Assembly: GCA_039830015.1 (NCBI GenBank)
Contig: CP140033.1
Span: forward strand, 434,001 to 498,000
DNA from: Buchnera aphidicola (Meitanaphis elongallis)
Lineage (GTDB): Bacteria; Pseudomonadota; Gammaproteobacteria; Enterobacterales; Enterobacteriaceae
Reading direction: 5' to 3'
Length of the DNA: 64,000 bases
Below the pieces are notes generated by a model, which was not told the DNA's origin, ran no database searches, and was given only the letters and a program-made list of their open reading frames with translations. This document shows, in pieces, positions 48,305 to 57,998 of the stretch. Position 1 is the first letter of the stretch, and each line of letters opens with the position of its first letter. The translations under genes were made by a program, and so were the position numbers.

Positions 48305-50155
48305 ATGAATATTATACTTTTATTAGAACAAGCTATCGTAAAAAAAATCATCACTTTATCAGATTTCTACTTTTCTATTTCTATTACCCAAAATCAATCA
48401 CCAAAAACAATGATGCTGCTAGCCGTATGCATTAGTTATGCCACCCGAATGGGACACACATGTCTTCCTATTTCAATTTTAGAACACAAAAAAATATTTT
48501 ATTCTAAAGAAAATAAAAAATTAATTGATAAAATGTGGAAAATAACAGAACTGTCAAAATGCTTAAGGTCAAAGTTGTTAGTAAAAAAAATAATTAATAC
48601 AGAATCTTATTCTACTCCTTTAATTTTAATAAATAAAAAGATATATCTTAATAGAGCGTGGAAAGCAGAAAAAAAAATATTCTATTTTATATCACAACCG
48701 CAAAATTATGACACATACGATATAACTAAAATTAAACAAAAAATTTCTCCTTTACTATGTAGAAATACTGAAAATCTACAAAAAGTTGCAATAATTTTAT
48801 CAATCATTAATAAAGTAACATTTGTATTAGGAAGTCCAGGAACAGGAAAAACTACAATAGTATCTAAAATACTACTTGCTATTTCTATTTTATCTAATAA
48901 AAGGTTAAACATTCAGTTATCAGCTCCTACAGGAAAAGCTGCTAATAATTTAACCAAGTCTATCCAACAATCTATATCAAATTTCAAACATTTGTATGAA
49001 AAATATAACATAGTAATAAAACCAGCAGTTACTTTGCATCGTCTTTTAAAAATTAATCTAAACAACAATATAAATTTTAAAACAATAGATCACCTTGTAG
49101 ATATAGATTTACTAATTATAGACGAATCATCTATGATTGATATTTTTATTATGGAAAAACTAATTGATAATATATCAGATAAAACAAAAATTATATTTTT
49201 AGGTGATCACAATCAATTACCTTCAATACATTGTGGATGTATTTTAAAAGATGTATATAGTTATCATCGTAAAGGATACAGTCAATCTATAATAAAAAAA
49301 ATTAATTTCTTCAATATTTTCAATATTAAAAATATAAAAAATTATAAATTTTCTAATATCAATGACAAGATATGTATCCTAAAAAAAAATTATCGCTATA
49401 CAACTCAATCTAGTATTTCTAAACTATCTATCGAAATCAAAAAAAATAAATTTAACGATTTTAAAAAACTATTTCGTAATAGTTATAAAAACATCAAATT
49501 TTTTTCTTTGAAAACAAATCGAGACTACAAACAAATGATTTCAAATCTAATTAAAAATTACACAAACTATTGGATAAATTTAAAAAAAACAATTCCTCTA
49601 AATATAATGTCAATTTTTAACAATCACAGAATCATATGCGCATTAAAAAATGGGAAGTTTGGAGTAAAAGAACTAAACTCAACATTAGAAAACGAAATGA
49701 AAAAACAAGGATTAATCAACTTAGTAGTCGTTAATAAACAAACCATATATTTTGGACAACCCATACTAATTTTAAAAAACGACTATAATATAAAACTATA
49801 CAATGGAGATGCAGGAATTATTATGTATGACGATAAAAAAAAATTAAAAGCGTTCTTTCTTGAAAAAAACAAAAAAAAGACAAAATCCATACCAATTAAT
49901 TTACTACCAAAATTTCAAACAAATTGGGCTATGACTATACATAAATCTCAAGGATCAGAATTCTCTCATACTATTTTAGTATTACCTAATATTTATTCAA
50001 GAGCTTTGACTAAAGAACTCATTTACACAGCAGTTACTAGAGCAACAACCAAAATAACTATATATAGCAATAAAAAAACGTTTATAAAAGCAACGAAAAA
50101 CAAAACTATAAGATATAGTGGTTTATCACAACGTACATGTACCTACACACGTTAA
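48305..50155 (+). CDS. recD: Exodeoxyribonuclease V alpha subunit RecD
   Basis: RecD is the 5'-3' helicase of RecBCD. From the ATG at 48305 it has 616 residues (E. coli 608); a TTG at 48290 in frame would add five. Walker A is GSPGTGKT at 176-183, followed by SAPTGKAANNLTKS, Walker B IIDESSMID, FLGDHNQLPS and the C-terminal TIHKSQGSEF and YTAVTRA motifs. The genes that follow in E. coli, argA and amiC, are absent; the initiator tRNA comes next, 92 bp away on the other strand. Confidence 0.95.
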   Translation: MNIILLLEQAIVKKIITLSDFYFSISITQNQSPKTMMLLAVCISYATRMGHTCLPISILEHKKIFYSKENKKLIDKMWKITELSKCLRSKLLVKKIINTESYSTPLILINKKIYLNRAWKAEKKIFYFISQPQNYDTYDITKIKQKISPLLCRNTENLQKVAIILSIINKVTFVLGSPGTGKTTIVSKILLAISILSNKRLNIQLSAPTGKAANNLTKSIQQSISNFKHLYEKYNIVIKPAVTLHRLLKINLNNNINFKTIDHLVDIDLLIIDESSMIDIFIMEKLIDNISDKTKIIFLGDHNQLPSIHCGCILKDVYSYHRKGYSQSIIKKINFFNIFNIKNIKNYKFSNINDKICILKKNYRYTTQSSISKLSIEIKKNKFNDFKKLFRNSYKNIKFFSLKTNRDYKQMISNLIKNYTNYWINLKKTIPLNIMSIFNNHRIICALKNGKFGVKELNSTLENEMKKQGLINLVVVNKQTIYFGQPILILKNDYNIKLYNGDAGIIMYDDKKKLKAFFLEKNKKKTKSIPINLLPKFQTNWAMTIHKSQGSEFSHTILVLPNIYSRALTKELIYTAVTRATTKITIYSNKKTFIKATKNKTIRYSGLSQRTCTYTR

Positions 50156-50247
50156 AATATATACACTTTTTGAAAATTTATGTGATAAAATATGAACTGA
50201 AAAATAAAAAATTTAACGCAATAAATAAAAATTTAAATAGTATAAAC

Positions 50248-50321
<74 letters not shown>

Positions 50322-50398
50322 TCTTATATTTAAAACTATACTCCATTATAACAAAGATGCAACCTTTTTTTCAAATTAAATTTTAAATAAAATAAGAT

Positions 50399-51472
50399 AT
50401 GAATAATAAACTTGTAACAATATTACTACTTGCTATATTAAGTTTCTGCTCGTCTAAAAAAAATAATTTTGAAATTTCATATGATGTAGATACTAAAAAC
50501 AATAGTAACAATGAATTATTAAATAAGTATTCACTCCTTAATATCAATAATAAAATTGTCAATAAAAAAGATCTGCTAATACAAATAAAAAAAATAAAAC
50601 AATTTTCTCCAAAATTATATAAAAAAAATAAAAAATTATATCAATCAATTAACGTTTGGTTAAAATCTGACGGAAACATTACAAAACTAAAATTGTTTGG
50701 AATACATTTACATAGATTAAAAAATTTAAACCATTATGGAAATATAAAAATTACAAGTTACTACACACCAATAATACATGCTAGAAAAAAATTAGAAAAA
50801 GAATTTCGATATCCAATTTATACTGTTCCTGACTATTTAAGTAAACGCAAACGTTTGCCTAGTAGGAAAGAAATATACAATGGCATGTTACAAAAAAAAT
50901 ATATCATAGCATATAGTAATTCTCTTATTGATAATTTCATTATGGATATCCAAGGTAGTGGAATTATCAATTATGGCACACATAAACCTTTAGTTGTATT
51001 TAAATACGCAGGAGAAAATGGATGGCCCTATACAAGCATCGGAAAAATCTTAATCAACCATGGAGATATAAAAAAAGAAAACATGTCTATGCAAGCTATT
51101 AAAAATTGGAGCAAACGACATACACAACTAGAAGTCAAAAAATTACTGGAAAATAATAATTCATTTGTATTTTTTAAGCCAATGAAGTATAAATTAATTT
51201 GTGGAGCAAATTCTATTCCCTTAATTGCAAAAACATCTATAGCTGCAGATAAAAATATAATTAAACCAGGAAGCATTGTATTGGCGAAAATTCCTATACT
51301 AAATAAAATTGGAAAATTTACTAATGCATATGAAACTAGACTTTTAGTAGCACTAGACGTAGGTGGATCAATTAAAGGACAAAAACTAGATCTTTACCAA
51401 GGAATTGGAGAAAAATCCGGAATTATGGCTGGATTTTACAACCACTATGGATACATCTGGATCTTAAAATAA
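50399..51472 (+). CDS. mltA: Membrane-bound lytic murein transglycosylase A
   Basis: MltA cleaves peptidoglycan strands with formation of 1,6-anhydromuramic ends. The 357-residue protein (E. coli 365) has an N-terminal lipoprotein-type signal (MNNKLVTILLLAILSFC), with Phe before the cysteine instead of a small residue, and the conserved blocks ITSYYTPIIHARK, MDIQGSGIINYG, SFVFFKP and the 3D-domain VALDVGGSIKGQKLDLYQG with its catalytic Asp. An outer-membrane lipoprotein in E. coli; lipidation here would depend on Lgt, also encoded in this window. Confidence 0.95.
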   Translation: MNNKLVTILLLAILSFCSSKKNNFEISYDVDTKNNSNNELLNKYSLLNINNKIVNKKDLLIQIKKIKQFSPKLYKKNKKLYQSINVWLKSDGNITKLKLFGIHLHRLKNLNHYGNIKITSYYTPIIHARKKLEKEFRYPIYTVPDYLSKRKRLPSRKEIYNGMLQKKYIIAYSNSLIDNFIMDIQGSGIINYGTHKPLVVFKYAGENGWPYTSIGKILINHGDIKKENMSMQAIKNWSKRHTQLEVKKLLENNNSFVFFKPMKYKLICGANSIPLIAKTSIAADKNIIKPGSIVLAKIPILNKIGKFTNAYETRLLVALDVGGSIKGQKLDLYQGIGEKSGIMAGFYNHYGYIWILK

Positions 51473-51528
51473 ACAATTCTATAATTAAAACTACAAAATA
51501 ATATAACTATTACATACAAAATCAAAAT

Positions 51529-52002
51529 ATGAAAATTATAAAAGAAATCACTTTAGCAAAAACTGCAAAAATCGCTATAATTATAAGTAGATTTAATTAT
51601 TTTATTAATCAACACTTATTAAATGGAGCATTAGATATTCTTCAACGCATTGGGCAAGTAAAAAATGAAAATATAACAGTTATATATGTCCCTGGAGCAT
51701 TTGAAATACCTATTGTGACCAATATTATAGCTAACAAAAAACAATATGATGCTATTATTACATTAGGAACAATTATTAAAGGTAGTACTACTCACTTTTC
51801 GCTTTTATCAAACGAAATTAATGCGAGAATTTCTGAAATTAGTATTCAATATAAAATTCCTATTTCTTTTGGAGTTATTGTAGCTGATAACATAGAACAA
51901 GCTATAGAGCGTTCAGGTACAAAAATAGGAAATAAAGGATCAGAATCAGCCCTAGTAATATTAGAAATGATCAATATCATTCATGCAATTAACAGTAATT
52001 AA
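51529..52002 (+). CDS. ribH: 6,7-dimethyl-8-ribityllumazine synthase
   Basis: RibH (called RibE in E. coli) condenses the pyrimidine and dihydroxybutanone phosphate precursors to the penultimate riboflavin intermediate. The 157-residue protein has ISRFNYFIN, VPGAFEIPIV and the catalytic-histidine segment STTHFSLL, and ends with ERSGTKIGNKGSESALVILEMI, all as in E. coli. It starts a same-strand group ribH-thiL-ribD-nusB, whose order differs from the E. coli ribD-ribE-nusB-thiL. Confidence 0.96.
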   Translation: MKIIKEITLAKTAKIAIIISRFNYFINQHLLNGALDILQRIGQVKNENITVIYVPGAFEIPIVTNIIANKKQYDAIITLGTIIKGSTTHFSLLSNEINARISEISIQYKIPISFGVIVADNIEQAIERSGTKIGNKGSESALVILEMINIIHAINSN

Positions 52003-52098
52003 AATATAATTCTTAATTACTAAAATTTTCAATATACTTAAATAATTAAAATACATGTCCTCAAATAATATAAGTATATTATAAAATAAAAAATCTAT

Positions 52099-53088
52099 AT
52101 GAACTTAAATGAATTCCAAATAATACAAAATTATTTTTGTAACACGCTTAAAAAAATTGATGCAAACGTTATCCAAGATATTGGTGACGATTGTGCACTA
52201 ATAACAATACCTAAAAATGATACTCTTGCAATTAGTACTGATACGTTAATAGAAGGAATTCATTTCTATAAAAATACTCATCCTACTGATCTAGGATATA
52301 AAATTATTGCGATAAATCTTAGTGATCTTGCAGCTATGGGATCAAAACCAAAATGGATCACATTATCACTTAACCTTCCCCAAATTAATATACGTTGGAT
52401 AAAATACTTTAGTCAAAGCTTATTTAACACATTACGTACTTATGATATGAAATTAATTGGTGGAAATGTTGCTAAAGGCCCATTAAGCATCACAGTAAGC
52501 GTTTATGGACTCGTTCCAAAAAATCGAGCTTTGTTAAGAAAAGGGGCAAAAATTGGAGATTTAATATATGTCACTGGTACTTTAGGAGATAGCGCAGCTG
52601 GACTATTTTTATTAAAAAATAAATTAAAAAATATTAAAAAAGATTTCAAGTTTTTGATCAAAAAACACTTGCATCCAATTCCAAGAATTACACATGGACA
52701 ATTATTAAGAGATATTGCCAATTCTGCTATCGATATATCAGATGGATTATTAACTGATTTAAAACAAATTTTAAAATCTAGTCAATGCGGAGCGAATATT
52801 TATTTAGAAAAATTACCTGTTTCTAAAATACTAAAAACAAACTTTACAAAAAAGAAATGGTTGAATTTTGCTACAAGTTCAGGAGAAGATTATGAACTTT
52901 GTTTTACTATACCAAAAAAAAATGTAAAAATCTTAAACAGTACTATTAATCATCTTGGCATACCTTACAATTGTATTGGAGAAATCAATCACATTAAAGA
53001 CGGATATAACGTACTCCATTATGGAAGAAAAACACGTTTTTTATACAAAGGCTATGATCATTTTTATCAAAAAATCAACAACTATTAA
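52099..53088 (+). CDS. thiL: Thiamine-monophosphate kinase
   Basis: ThiL phosphorylates thiamine monophosphate to the cofactor thiamine diphosphate. The 329-residue PurM-fold protein has the N-terminal IGDDCALI acidic motif, the STDTLIEGIHF loop, AINLSDLAAMGSKP and the nucleotide segment AIDISDGLLTDL, then SSGEDYELCF. Length is close to E. coli (325). Thiamine diphosphate is the cofactor of Dxs, encoded 1.7 kb further on. Confidence 0.96.
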   Translation: MNLNEFQIIQNYFCNTLKKIDANVIQDIGDDCALITIPKNDTLAISTDTLIEGIHFYKNTHPTDLGYKIIAINLSDLAAMGSKPKWITLSLNLPQINIRWIKYFSQSLFNTLRTYDMKLIGGNVAKGPLSITVSVYGLVPKNRALLRKGAKIGDLIYVTGTLGDSAAGLFLLKNKLKNIKKDFKFLIKKHLHPIPRITHGQLLRDIANSAIDISDGLLTDLKQILKSSQCGANIYLEKLPVSKILKTNFTKKKWLNFATSSGEDYELCFTIPKKNVKILNSTINHLGIPYNCIGEINHIKDGYNVLHYGRKTRFLYKGYDHFYQKINNY

Positions 53089-53188
53089 ATTTGTAAACAT
53101 ATCATAAATTCAAGTTGTATATGCAAAAGTTATTATAGATGCAATAAAAATTACATATGTTTTAAAATATTTATAAAGATATATTATT

Positions 53189-54295
53189 ATGAAAGACATC
53201 TTTTACATGAAAAAAGCAATAAAAATAGCAAGACAAGGCATTCTAACTACATCACCAAATCCCAATGTAGGATGTATTATAGTTAAAAACAATACTATTA
53301 TAGGTACTGGATGGCACAAAAAATCTGGAAAACCACACGCAGAAATATATGCTCTGAAACAAGCAGGAAAAAAGGCAAAAGGAGCTACAGCATATATCAC
53401 TTTAGAACCGTGCAGTCATATTGGAAAAACTCCTCCTTGCTGTATCGAACTAATAAAATCTGGTGTTTCTAGAGTAGTAATATCAACAATAGATCCAAAT
53501 CCTAGAGTGTCTGGAAAAGGAATAAAATGGCTAAAAAAAGAAGGAATTGTAGTAACAGTAGGAGTAATCTCCAAAAAATCCGAAAATATAAATAAAGGAT
53601 TTTTTCAAAGAATGCGAACGGGCATTCCATGGATTCGACTAAAATTAGCTAGTTCAATTGATGGAAGAACCGCTCTAAACAACGGACTAAGCAAATGGAT
53701 AACTTCATATGAATCTCGTCAAGACGTTCAAACATATAGAAAAAAATCTGACGCCATTATAAGTAGTAGTAGTTCTATTATTACAGACAATTCGTTATTA
53801 ACTGTGAGAAAACAACCAATACAAAAACTTTCAAAAAAGATTTTACATAGTCAAAATGATATTAAACAACCTTTACGTGTCATTATTGATAGTAAAAATC
53901 GTATAACACCATCACATAAATGTATTAAAGAACCTGGAAAAACATTACTAATAAGATTACAAAATGATAACAAAGATTGGCCAAAAAATGTTGAACAAAT
54001 AGTATTAAACAATACACAATCAAAGATCAACTTAATCGAACTTTTAAAATTTTTAGGAAAACGTGAAATTAACACAGTGCTAGTGGAATCAGGTGCATCA
54101 TTATCTGGAGCTTTCTTAAAATTAAATGTTATTAATGAAATCATAATTTATATAGCCCCAAAACTACTAGGTCATTATGCAAAACCGCTATTTATACTAA
54201 AAAACTATCAAAAACTATCTTTAGTACCTAAATTTCATTTTAAAAACATAATAAAAATAGGAAAAGACATAAAACTAACTTTAGTAAAAAAATAA
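53189..54295 (+). CDS. ribD: Bifunctional riboflavin deaminase/reductase RibD
   Basis: RibD deaminates and then reduces the early pyrimidine intermediate of riboflavin synthesis. The N-terminal deaminase domain (about 1-145) has the zinc site H50-A-E52, C75 and C84 (PCSHIGKTPPC); the C-terminal reductase domain (about 146-368) contains RLKLASSIDGRTAL and VESGASLSGAFL. Both halves are fused in one 368-residue frame, the E. coli arrangement. It is followed by nusB after 38 bp. Confidence 0.97.
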   Translation: MKDIFYMKKAIKIARQGILTTSPNPNVGCIIVKNNTIIGTGWHKKSGKPHAEIYALKQAGKKAKGATAYITLEPCSHIGKTPPCCIELIKSGVSRVVISTIDPNPRVSGKGIKWLKKEGIVVTVGVISKKSENINKGFFQRMRTGIPWIRLKLASSIDGRTALNNGLSKWITSYESRQDVQTYRKKSDAIISSSSSIITDNSLLTVRKQPIQKLSKKILHSQNDIKQPLRVIIDSKNRITPSHKCIKEPGKTLLIRLQNDNKDWPKNVEQIVLNNTQSKINLIELLKFLGKREINTVLVESGASLSGAFLKLNVINEIIIYIAPKLLGHYAKPLFILKNYQKLSLVPKFHFKNIIKIGKDIKLTLVKK

Positions 54296-54333
54296 ATTCT
54301 CGTAAAATAACTATTTTAAAATAAGGAAATAAA

Positions 54334-54780
54334 ATGATGTTTATAAAACCTCTAGCCAGAAGAAAAGCACGAGAATGTGCTGTACAAGTACTATATTCAT
54401 GGCAGTTATCAAACAATAACATTCATGAAATAGAAAACCAATTTTATGAAAAAAATAATCTAAAAGAAATTGATTACATTTATTTTCACGAATTAATCAT
54501 GGAAATAACCAATGATCCACAACATTTAGATTCTTTAATGATGCCTTATCTATCTAGAACAATTAACGAGTTAGGACAAATTGAAAAAGCTATCCTAAGA
54601 ATTTCATTTTATGAACTAGAAAAAAGACATGATATTCCTTATAAAGTAACAATAAATGAAGGCATTGAACTAGCAAAATTGTTTGGAGCAGAAGAAAGTC
54701 ACAAGTTTATAAACGGAGTTTTAGATAAAGCAGCACTAAAAATAAGAAGTTATATTAATTCAAATATTAAAAAAGAATAA
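54334..54780 (+). CDS. nusB: Transcription antitermination protein NusB
   Basis: NusB with NusE (S10) binds boxA in rRNA leaders and promotes antitermination. The 148-residue all-helical protein starts MMFIKPLARRKARECAVQVLYSW and ends with GAEESHKFINGVLDKAA, both signature regions; PYLSRTINELGQIEKAILRI lies between. An AAGGA ribosome-binding site precedes the start. Its stop is only two bases from the dxs stop on the other strand, so the two genes meet tail to tail. Confidence 0.97.
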   Translation: MMFIKPLARRKARECAVQVLYSWQLSNNNIHEIENQFYEKNNLKEIDYIYFHELIMEITNDPQHLDSLMMPYLSRTINELGQIEKAILRISFYELEKRHDIPYKVTINEGIELAKLFGAEESHKFINGVLDKAALKIRSYINSNIKKE

Positions 54781-54782
54781 AT

Positions 54783-56651
54783 TTATGCATCTAACCATAA
54801 TAAAATCGTTTTTAAAATACCATCAGTATCTAATTTATATTCACTGCGCATTTCATCTTGATCTCCTTGAGGAATAAATTTATCTGGAATTCCAATATTT
54901 AGAATAGGAATAGTAATTTTGTTTTTCATAAATAATTCATTAATACTACTACCAGCACCACCTGAAATCATACCTTCTTCAACAGTAACAAAAAAATCAT
55001 GATGTTTAGTTAAATTTAAAATTAAACTAACATCTAATGGTTTTACAAAACGCATATCCACTAAAGTAAAATCTAATTTTTTTGCCACTTGTTCAGCAAA
55101 AATATATAACGAACCAAAATTTAAAATAGCAATTTTTTTTCCTAATCGTTTTAAGACACCTTTTCCTATTGGAATCAATCTCATAGATTGCAAAGTTACA
55201 CCAATTCCACTACCTCTTGGATATCTTACTACACTAGGTCCTTGTTCATAACAATATCCAGTATAAAGCATTTGAAAACATTCATTTTCATTGCTGGGAG
55301 TCATTATTATTATATTCGGGATACATCTCAAATAAGTTAAATCAAACACTCCTTGATGTGTTTCTCCATCTTGTCCAACTATTCCTCCTCTATCAATTGC
55401 AAATAATACTGGTAGCTTTTGAAGTGCTACATCATGTATAACTTGATCATAAGCTCTCTGAAGAAAAGTAGAATACATTGAAAGAACAGGTTTATAACCA
55501 CTAATAGCTAATCCAGCAGAAAAAGTTACAGCATGTTGTTCTGCTATCGCAACATCAAAACATCGATCGGGAAAACGTTTCGAAAAATTTATCATACCTG
55601 AACCTTCTATCATAGCAGGTGTAATTCCTATTAATTTTTCATCGATTTTCGCCATAGTGCATAACCACAACCCAAATACTTCAGAATATGTAGGAATACT
55701 TTTAGTCGATATAAACCTTTTTCCAGTAACAACATCAAATTTAGAAGCAGAATGCCATTCTGTAGGATTCAATTCAGAAGGTAAATATCCTTTTCCTTTT
55801 TTCGTTATTATGTGTAATAAGTTAGTATATTTTTGAGTATTTAATCTACTTATAATATCAATCAACAAAAATACATCATGCCCATCTACAGGACCAAAAT
55901 AACGAAATCCTAAATTTTCGAAAAAAGTATTAGATAATCTAATATCTTCTAAATATTTTTTTTGATATACTGAATCATTATTTGAAAAATCAAATTTCAC
56001 ACAAAAATTACTCTTACCTTTATATTTTTTTATTAGCTCATGATTTAACACCATTTTAGACAAGGATGTATGTAACGCACCAACATTTCTAGAAATAGAC
56101 ATATCATTATGATTTAATATTACTAATAAGTGTATACTACTAAAACCAGCATGATTTATTGCCTCAAATGCCATTCCAGAAGTTATTGCACCATCTCCAA
56201 TTACACATACAGTTTTTCTATTCTTTCTTTCTTTTTTAGAAGCAATTGCCATACCTACTCCAGCACTAATCGAAGTAGATGCATGACCTACACCTAAAGT
56301 ATCATACTCGCTTTCTGCTCTGCAAGGAAAAGAACGTATTCTATTCTTTTTTCTAATATCTATAAAATCATCTCGTCTTCCAGTTAAAATTTTATGAGAA
56401 TATGTTTGATGACCCACATCCCATATCAAATTGTCAAAAGGAGTATCAAGAACATAATGCAAAGCAACAGTTATTTCAACTACTCCCAAACTAGAAGATA
56501 AATGTCCACTAGATTGACTAATAGTTTCTAATAAATATTGACGTAATTCACAACATAACTGAGGTAGTTTATCAAAAGGTAACAATTTCAATTGTTTGAC
56601 TGAATTAGCTAAATATAATATTGGATATTTTTTATAATTAAAACTCATCAT
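54783..56651 (-). CDS. dxs: 1-deoxy-D-xylulose-5-phosphate synthase
   Basis: Dxs joins pyruvate and glyceraldehyde 3-phosphate in the first step of the MEP isoprenoid pathway, using thiamine diphosphate. The 622-residue protein (E. coli 620) has HQTYSHKILTGR at 81-92, the cofactor motif GDGAITSGMAFEA from 152, the catalytic Glu in DVAIAEQHAVTF and DRGGIVGQDGETHQG. It lies 16 bp downstream of ispA on the same strand, as in the E. coli ispA-dxs operon. Confidence 0.98.
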   Translation of the reverse strand: MMSFNYKKYPILYLANSVKQLKLLPFDKLPQLCCELRQYLLETISQSSGHLSSSLGVVEITVALHYVLDTPFDNLIWDVGHQTYSHKILTGRRDDFIDIRKKNRIRSFPCRAESEYDTLGVGHASTSISAGVGMAIASKKERKNRKTVCVIGDGAITSGMAFEAINHAGFSSIHLLVILNHNDMSISRNVGALHTSLSKMVLNHELIKKYKGKSNFCVKFDFSNNDSVYQKKYLEDIRLSNTFFENLGFRYFGPVDGHDVFLLIDIISRLNTQKYTNLLHIITKKGKGYLPSELNPTEWHSASKFDVVTGKRFISTKSIPTYSEVFGLWLCTMAKIDEKLIGITPAMIEGSGMINFSKRFPDRCFDVAIAEQHAVTFSAGLAISGYKPVLSMYSTFLQRAYDQVIHDVALQKLPVLFAIDRGGIVGQDGETHQGVFDLTYLRCIPNIIIMTPSNENECFQMLYTGYCYEQGPSVVRYPRGSGIGVTLQSMRLIPIGKGVLKRLGKKIAILNFGSLYIFAEQVAKKLDFTLVDMRFVKPLDVSLILNLTKHHDFFVTVEEGMISGGAGSSINELFMKNKITIPILNIGIPDKFIPQGDQDEMRSEYKLDTDGILKTILLWLDA

Positions 56652-56667
56652 AAACTCATTACAGCAA

Positions 56668-57567
56668 TTATTTATTACGTGTAATTATGTAGAATGCTAA
56701 TTGTTCTAACAATTTTATATCTACACATTCATCAGACAAAATTTTTAAATACATCAAAGCTTCTTCATACAATTTTATTAACTTTTTTTTAGAGTGTTCT
56801 AAACCTATTATCAATGGAAATGTATTACCTTTAAAGCACTGATTAGAACTTAAACAAGGTTGAACGCGACATATATCACTTTTGAAGTCAAGAATATCAT
56901 CTTTAATCTGAAAAGCAAAACTAATATTTTTAGAATACTCTTCTAAAGCAAAAAAAATTCTTTTCTTACATTTACAACTAACAATTAAAACTAATCGAAT
57001 AGCAGAATTGATTAGAAATCCAGTTTTATACCAATATATTTTTTCTAATTCATGTAATTTAATAGTCTTATTTTTAGACTCTAAGTCAAGAAATTGACCA
57101 ATACACATACCTGTCACTCCAGACGCCTTAGACAATTCTGAAATGATTCTTATTTTCTTACTATCAGATACTTCAGTAACATTTAAATTAGATAAAATAT
57201 TAAAAGCTAAACACTGCAATGAATTACCAGCTAATATAGCAGTAGATTCTCCAAATTTTACATGACAAGCATCCTTACCTCTTCTTAATAAATCACCATC
57301 TAATGAAGGCAAATCATCATGAATTAAAGAATATGCATGAATAAATTCAACAGATGAAGCAAGAACATCTATAATATGGAGATCTACCTTAAAAATTTCT
57401 CCTATGATATACATTAAAATAGGACGAATTCTTTTTCCACCTAACAATACTCCATATTTCATCGCAGATAAAAGAGATGAACTTTGAAAAGGTAGCTCTT
57501 CTAATAATTCAGACATATAGCAATCAATTCGTTTTTGTCTTGAACTAAAAAAATTAGACAAATCCAT
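56668..57567 (-). CDS. ispA: Farnesyl diphosphate synthase
   Basis: IspA condenses isopentenyl and dimethylallyl diphosphates to farnesyl diphosphate. The 299-residue trans-prenyltransferase has GGKRIRP, the first Asp-rich motif in DDLPSLDGDLLRRG, and the second in QIKDDILDFKSD. Its product is the substrate of CyoE for heme O and the precursor of longer polyprenyl chains. xseB, upstream in E. coli, is missing; the 431-bp spacer before the start presumably holds the promoter. Confidence 0.97.
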   Translation of the reverse strand: MDLSNFFSSRQKRIDCYMSELLEELPFQSSSLLSAMKYGVLLGGKRIRPILMYIIGEIFKVDLHIIDVLASSVEFIHAYSLIHDDLPSLDGDLLRRGKDACHVKFGESTAILAGNSLQCLAFNILSNLNVTEVSDSKKIRIISELSKASGVTGMCIGQFLDLESKNKTIKLHELEKIYWYKTGFLINSAIRLVLIVSCKCKKRIFFALEEYSKNISFAFQIKDDILDFKSDICRVQPCLSSNQCFKGNTFPLIIGLEHSKKKLIKLYEEALMYLKILSDECVDIKLLEQLAFYIITRNK

Positions 57568-57998
57568 TTTGAATACCTATAAAGTTAACTAAAAATAATA
57601 TTTTCAATAATACTCATTAAAATCTTCTTATCATATTAATAATACTTAAAATATTTGTTTGATATTAACAAAATTACTATAATTCTTGTTAAGCCAAACC
57701 AAAATAAAATCTAAAAAATATATCATAACATATTTATACATTAATTAATAAAATACATAAAATCATTATATTTACATATATAATTAATACATCATTATTT
57801 TATTGCAATATATTTATATTTAATACTATACTTATTAAACTTAAAAATAATTTTATTAAAATTGTCATTAACTTAATAACATTATGCACATCAAAACACA
57901 TAAATATACAAAACAGTTAATAAAAATAGAACATAAAATAATCTAACCAATATTTATTTTTTTAAGTAATATCAAAAATTAGAACAATAAATTTATGT
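57568..57998. other. Spacer between yajR and ispA, no gene
   Basis: The 431 bp between the ispA start and the yajR stop contain no credible frame or RNA. In E. coli this interval would carry xseB and other genes. A promoter for ispA is expected but I cannot single one out. Confidence 0.5.
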
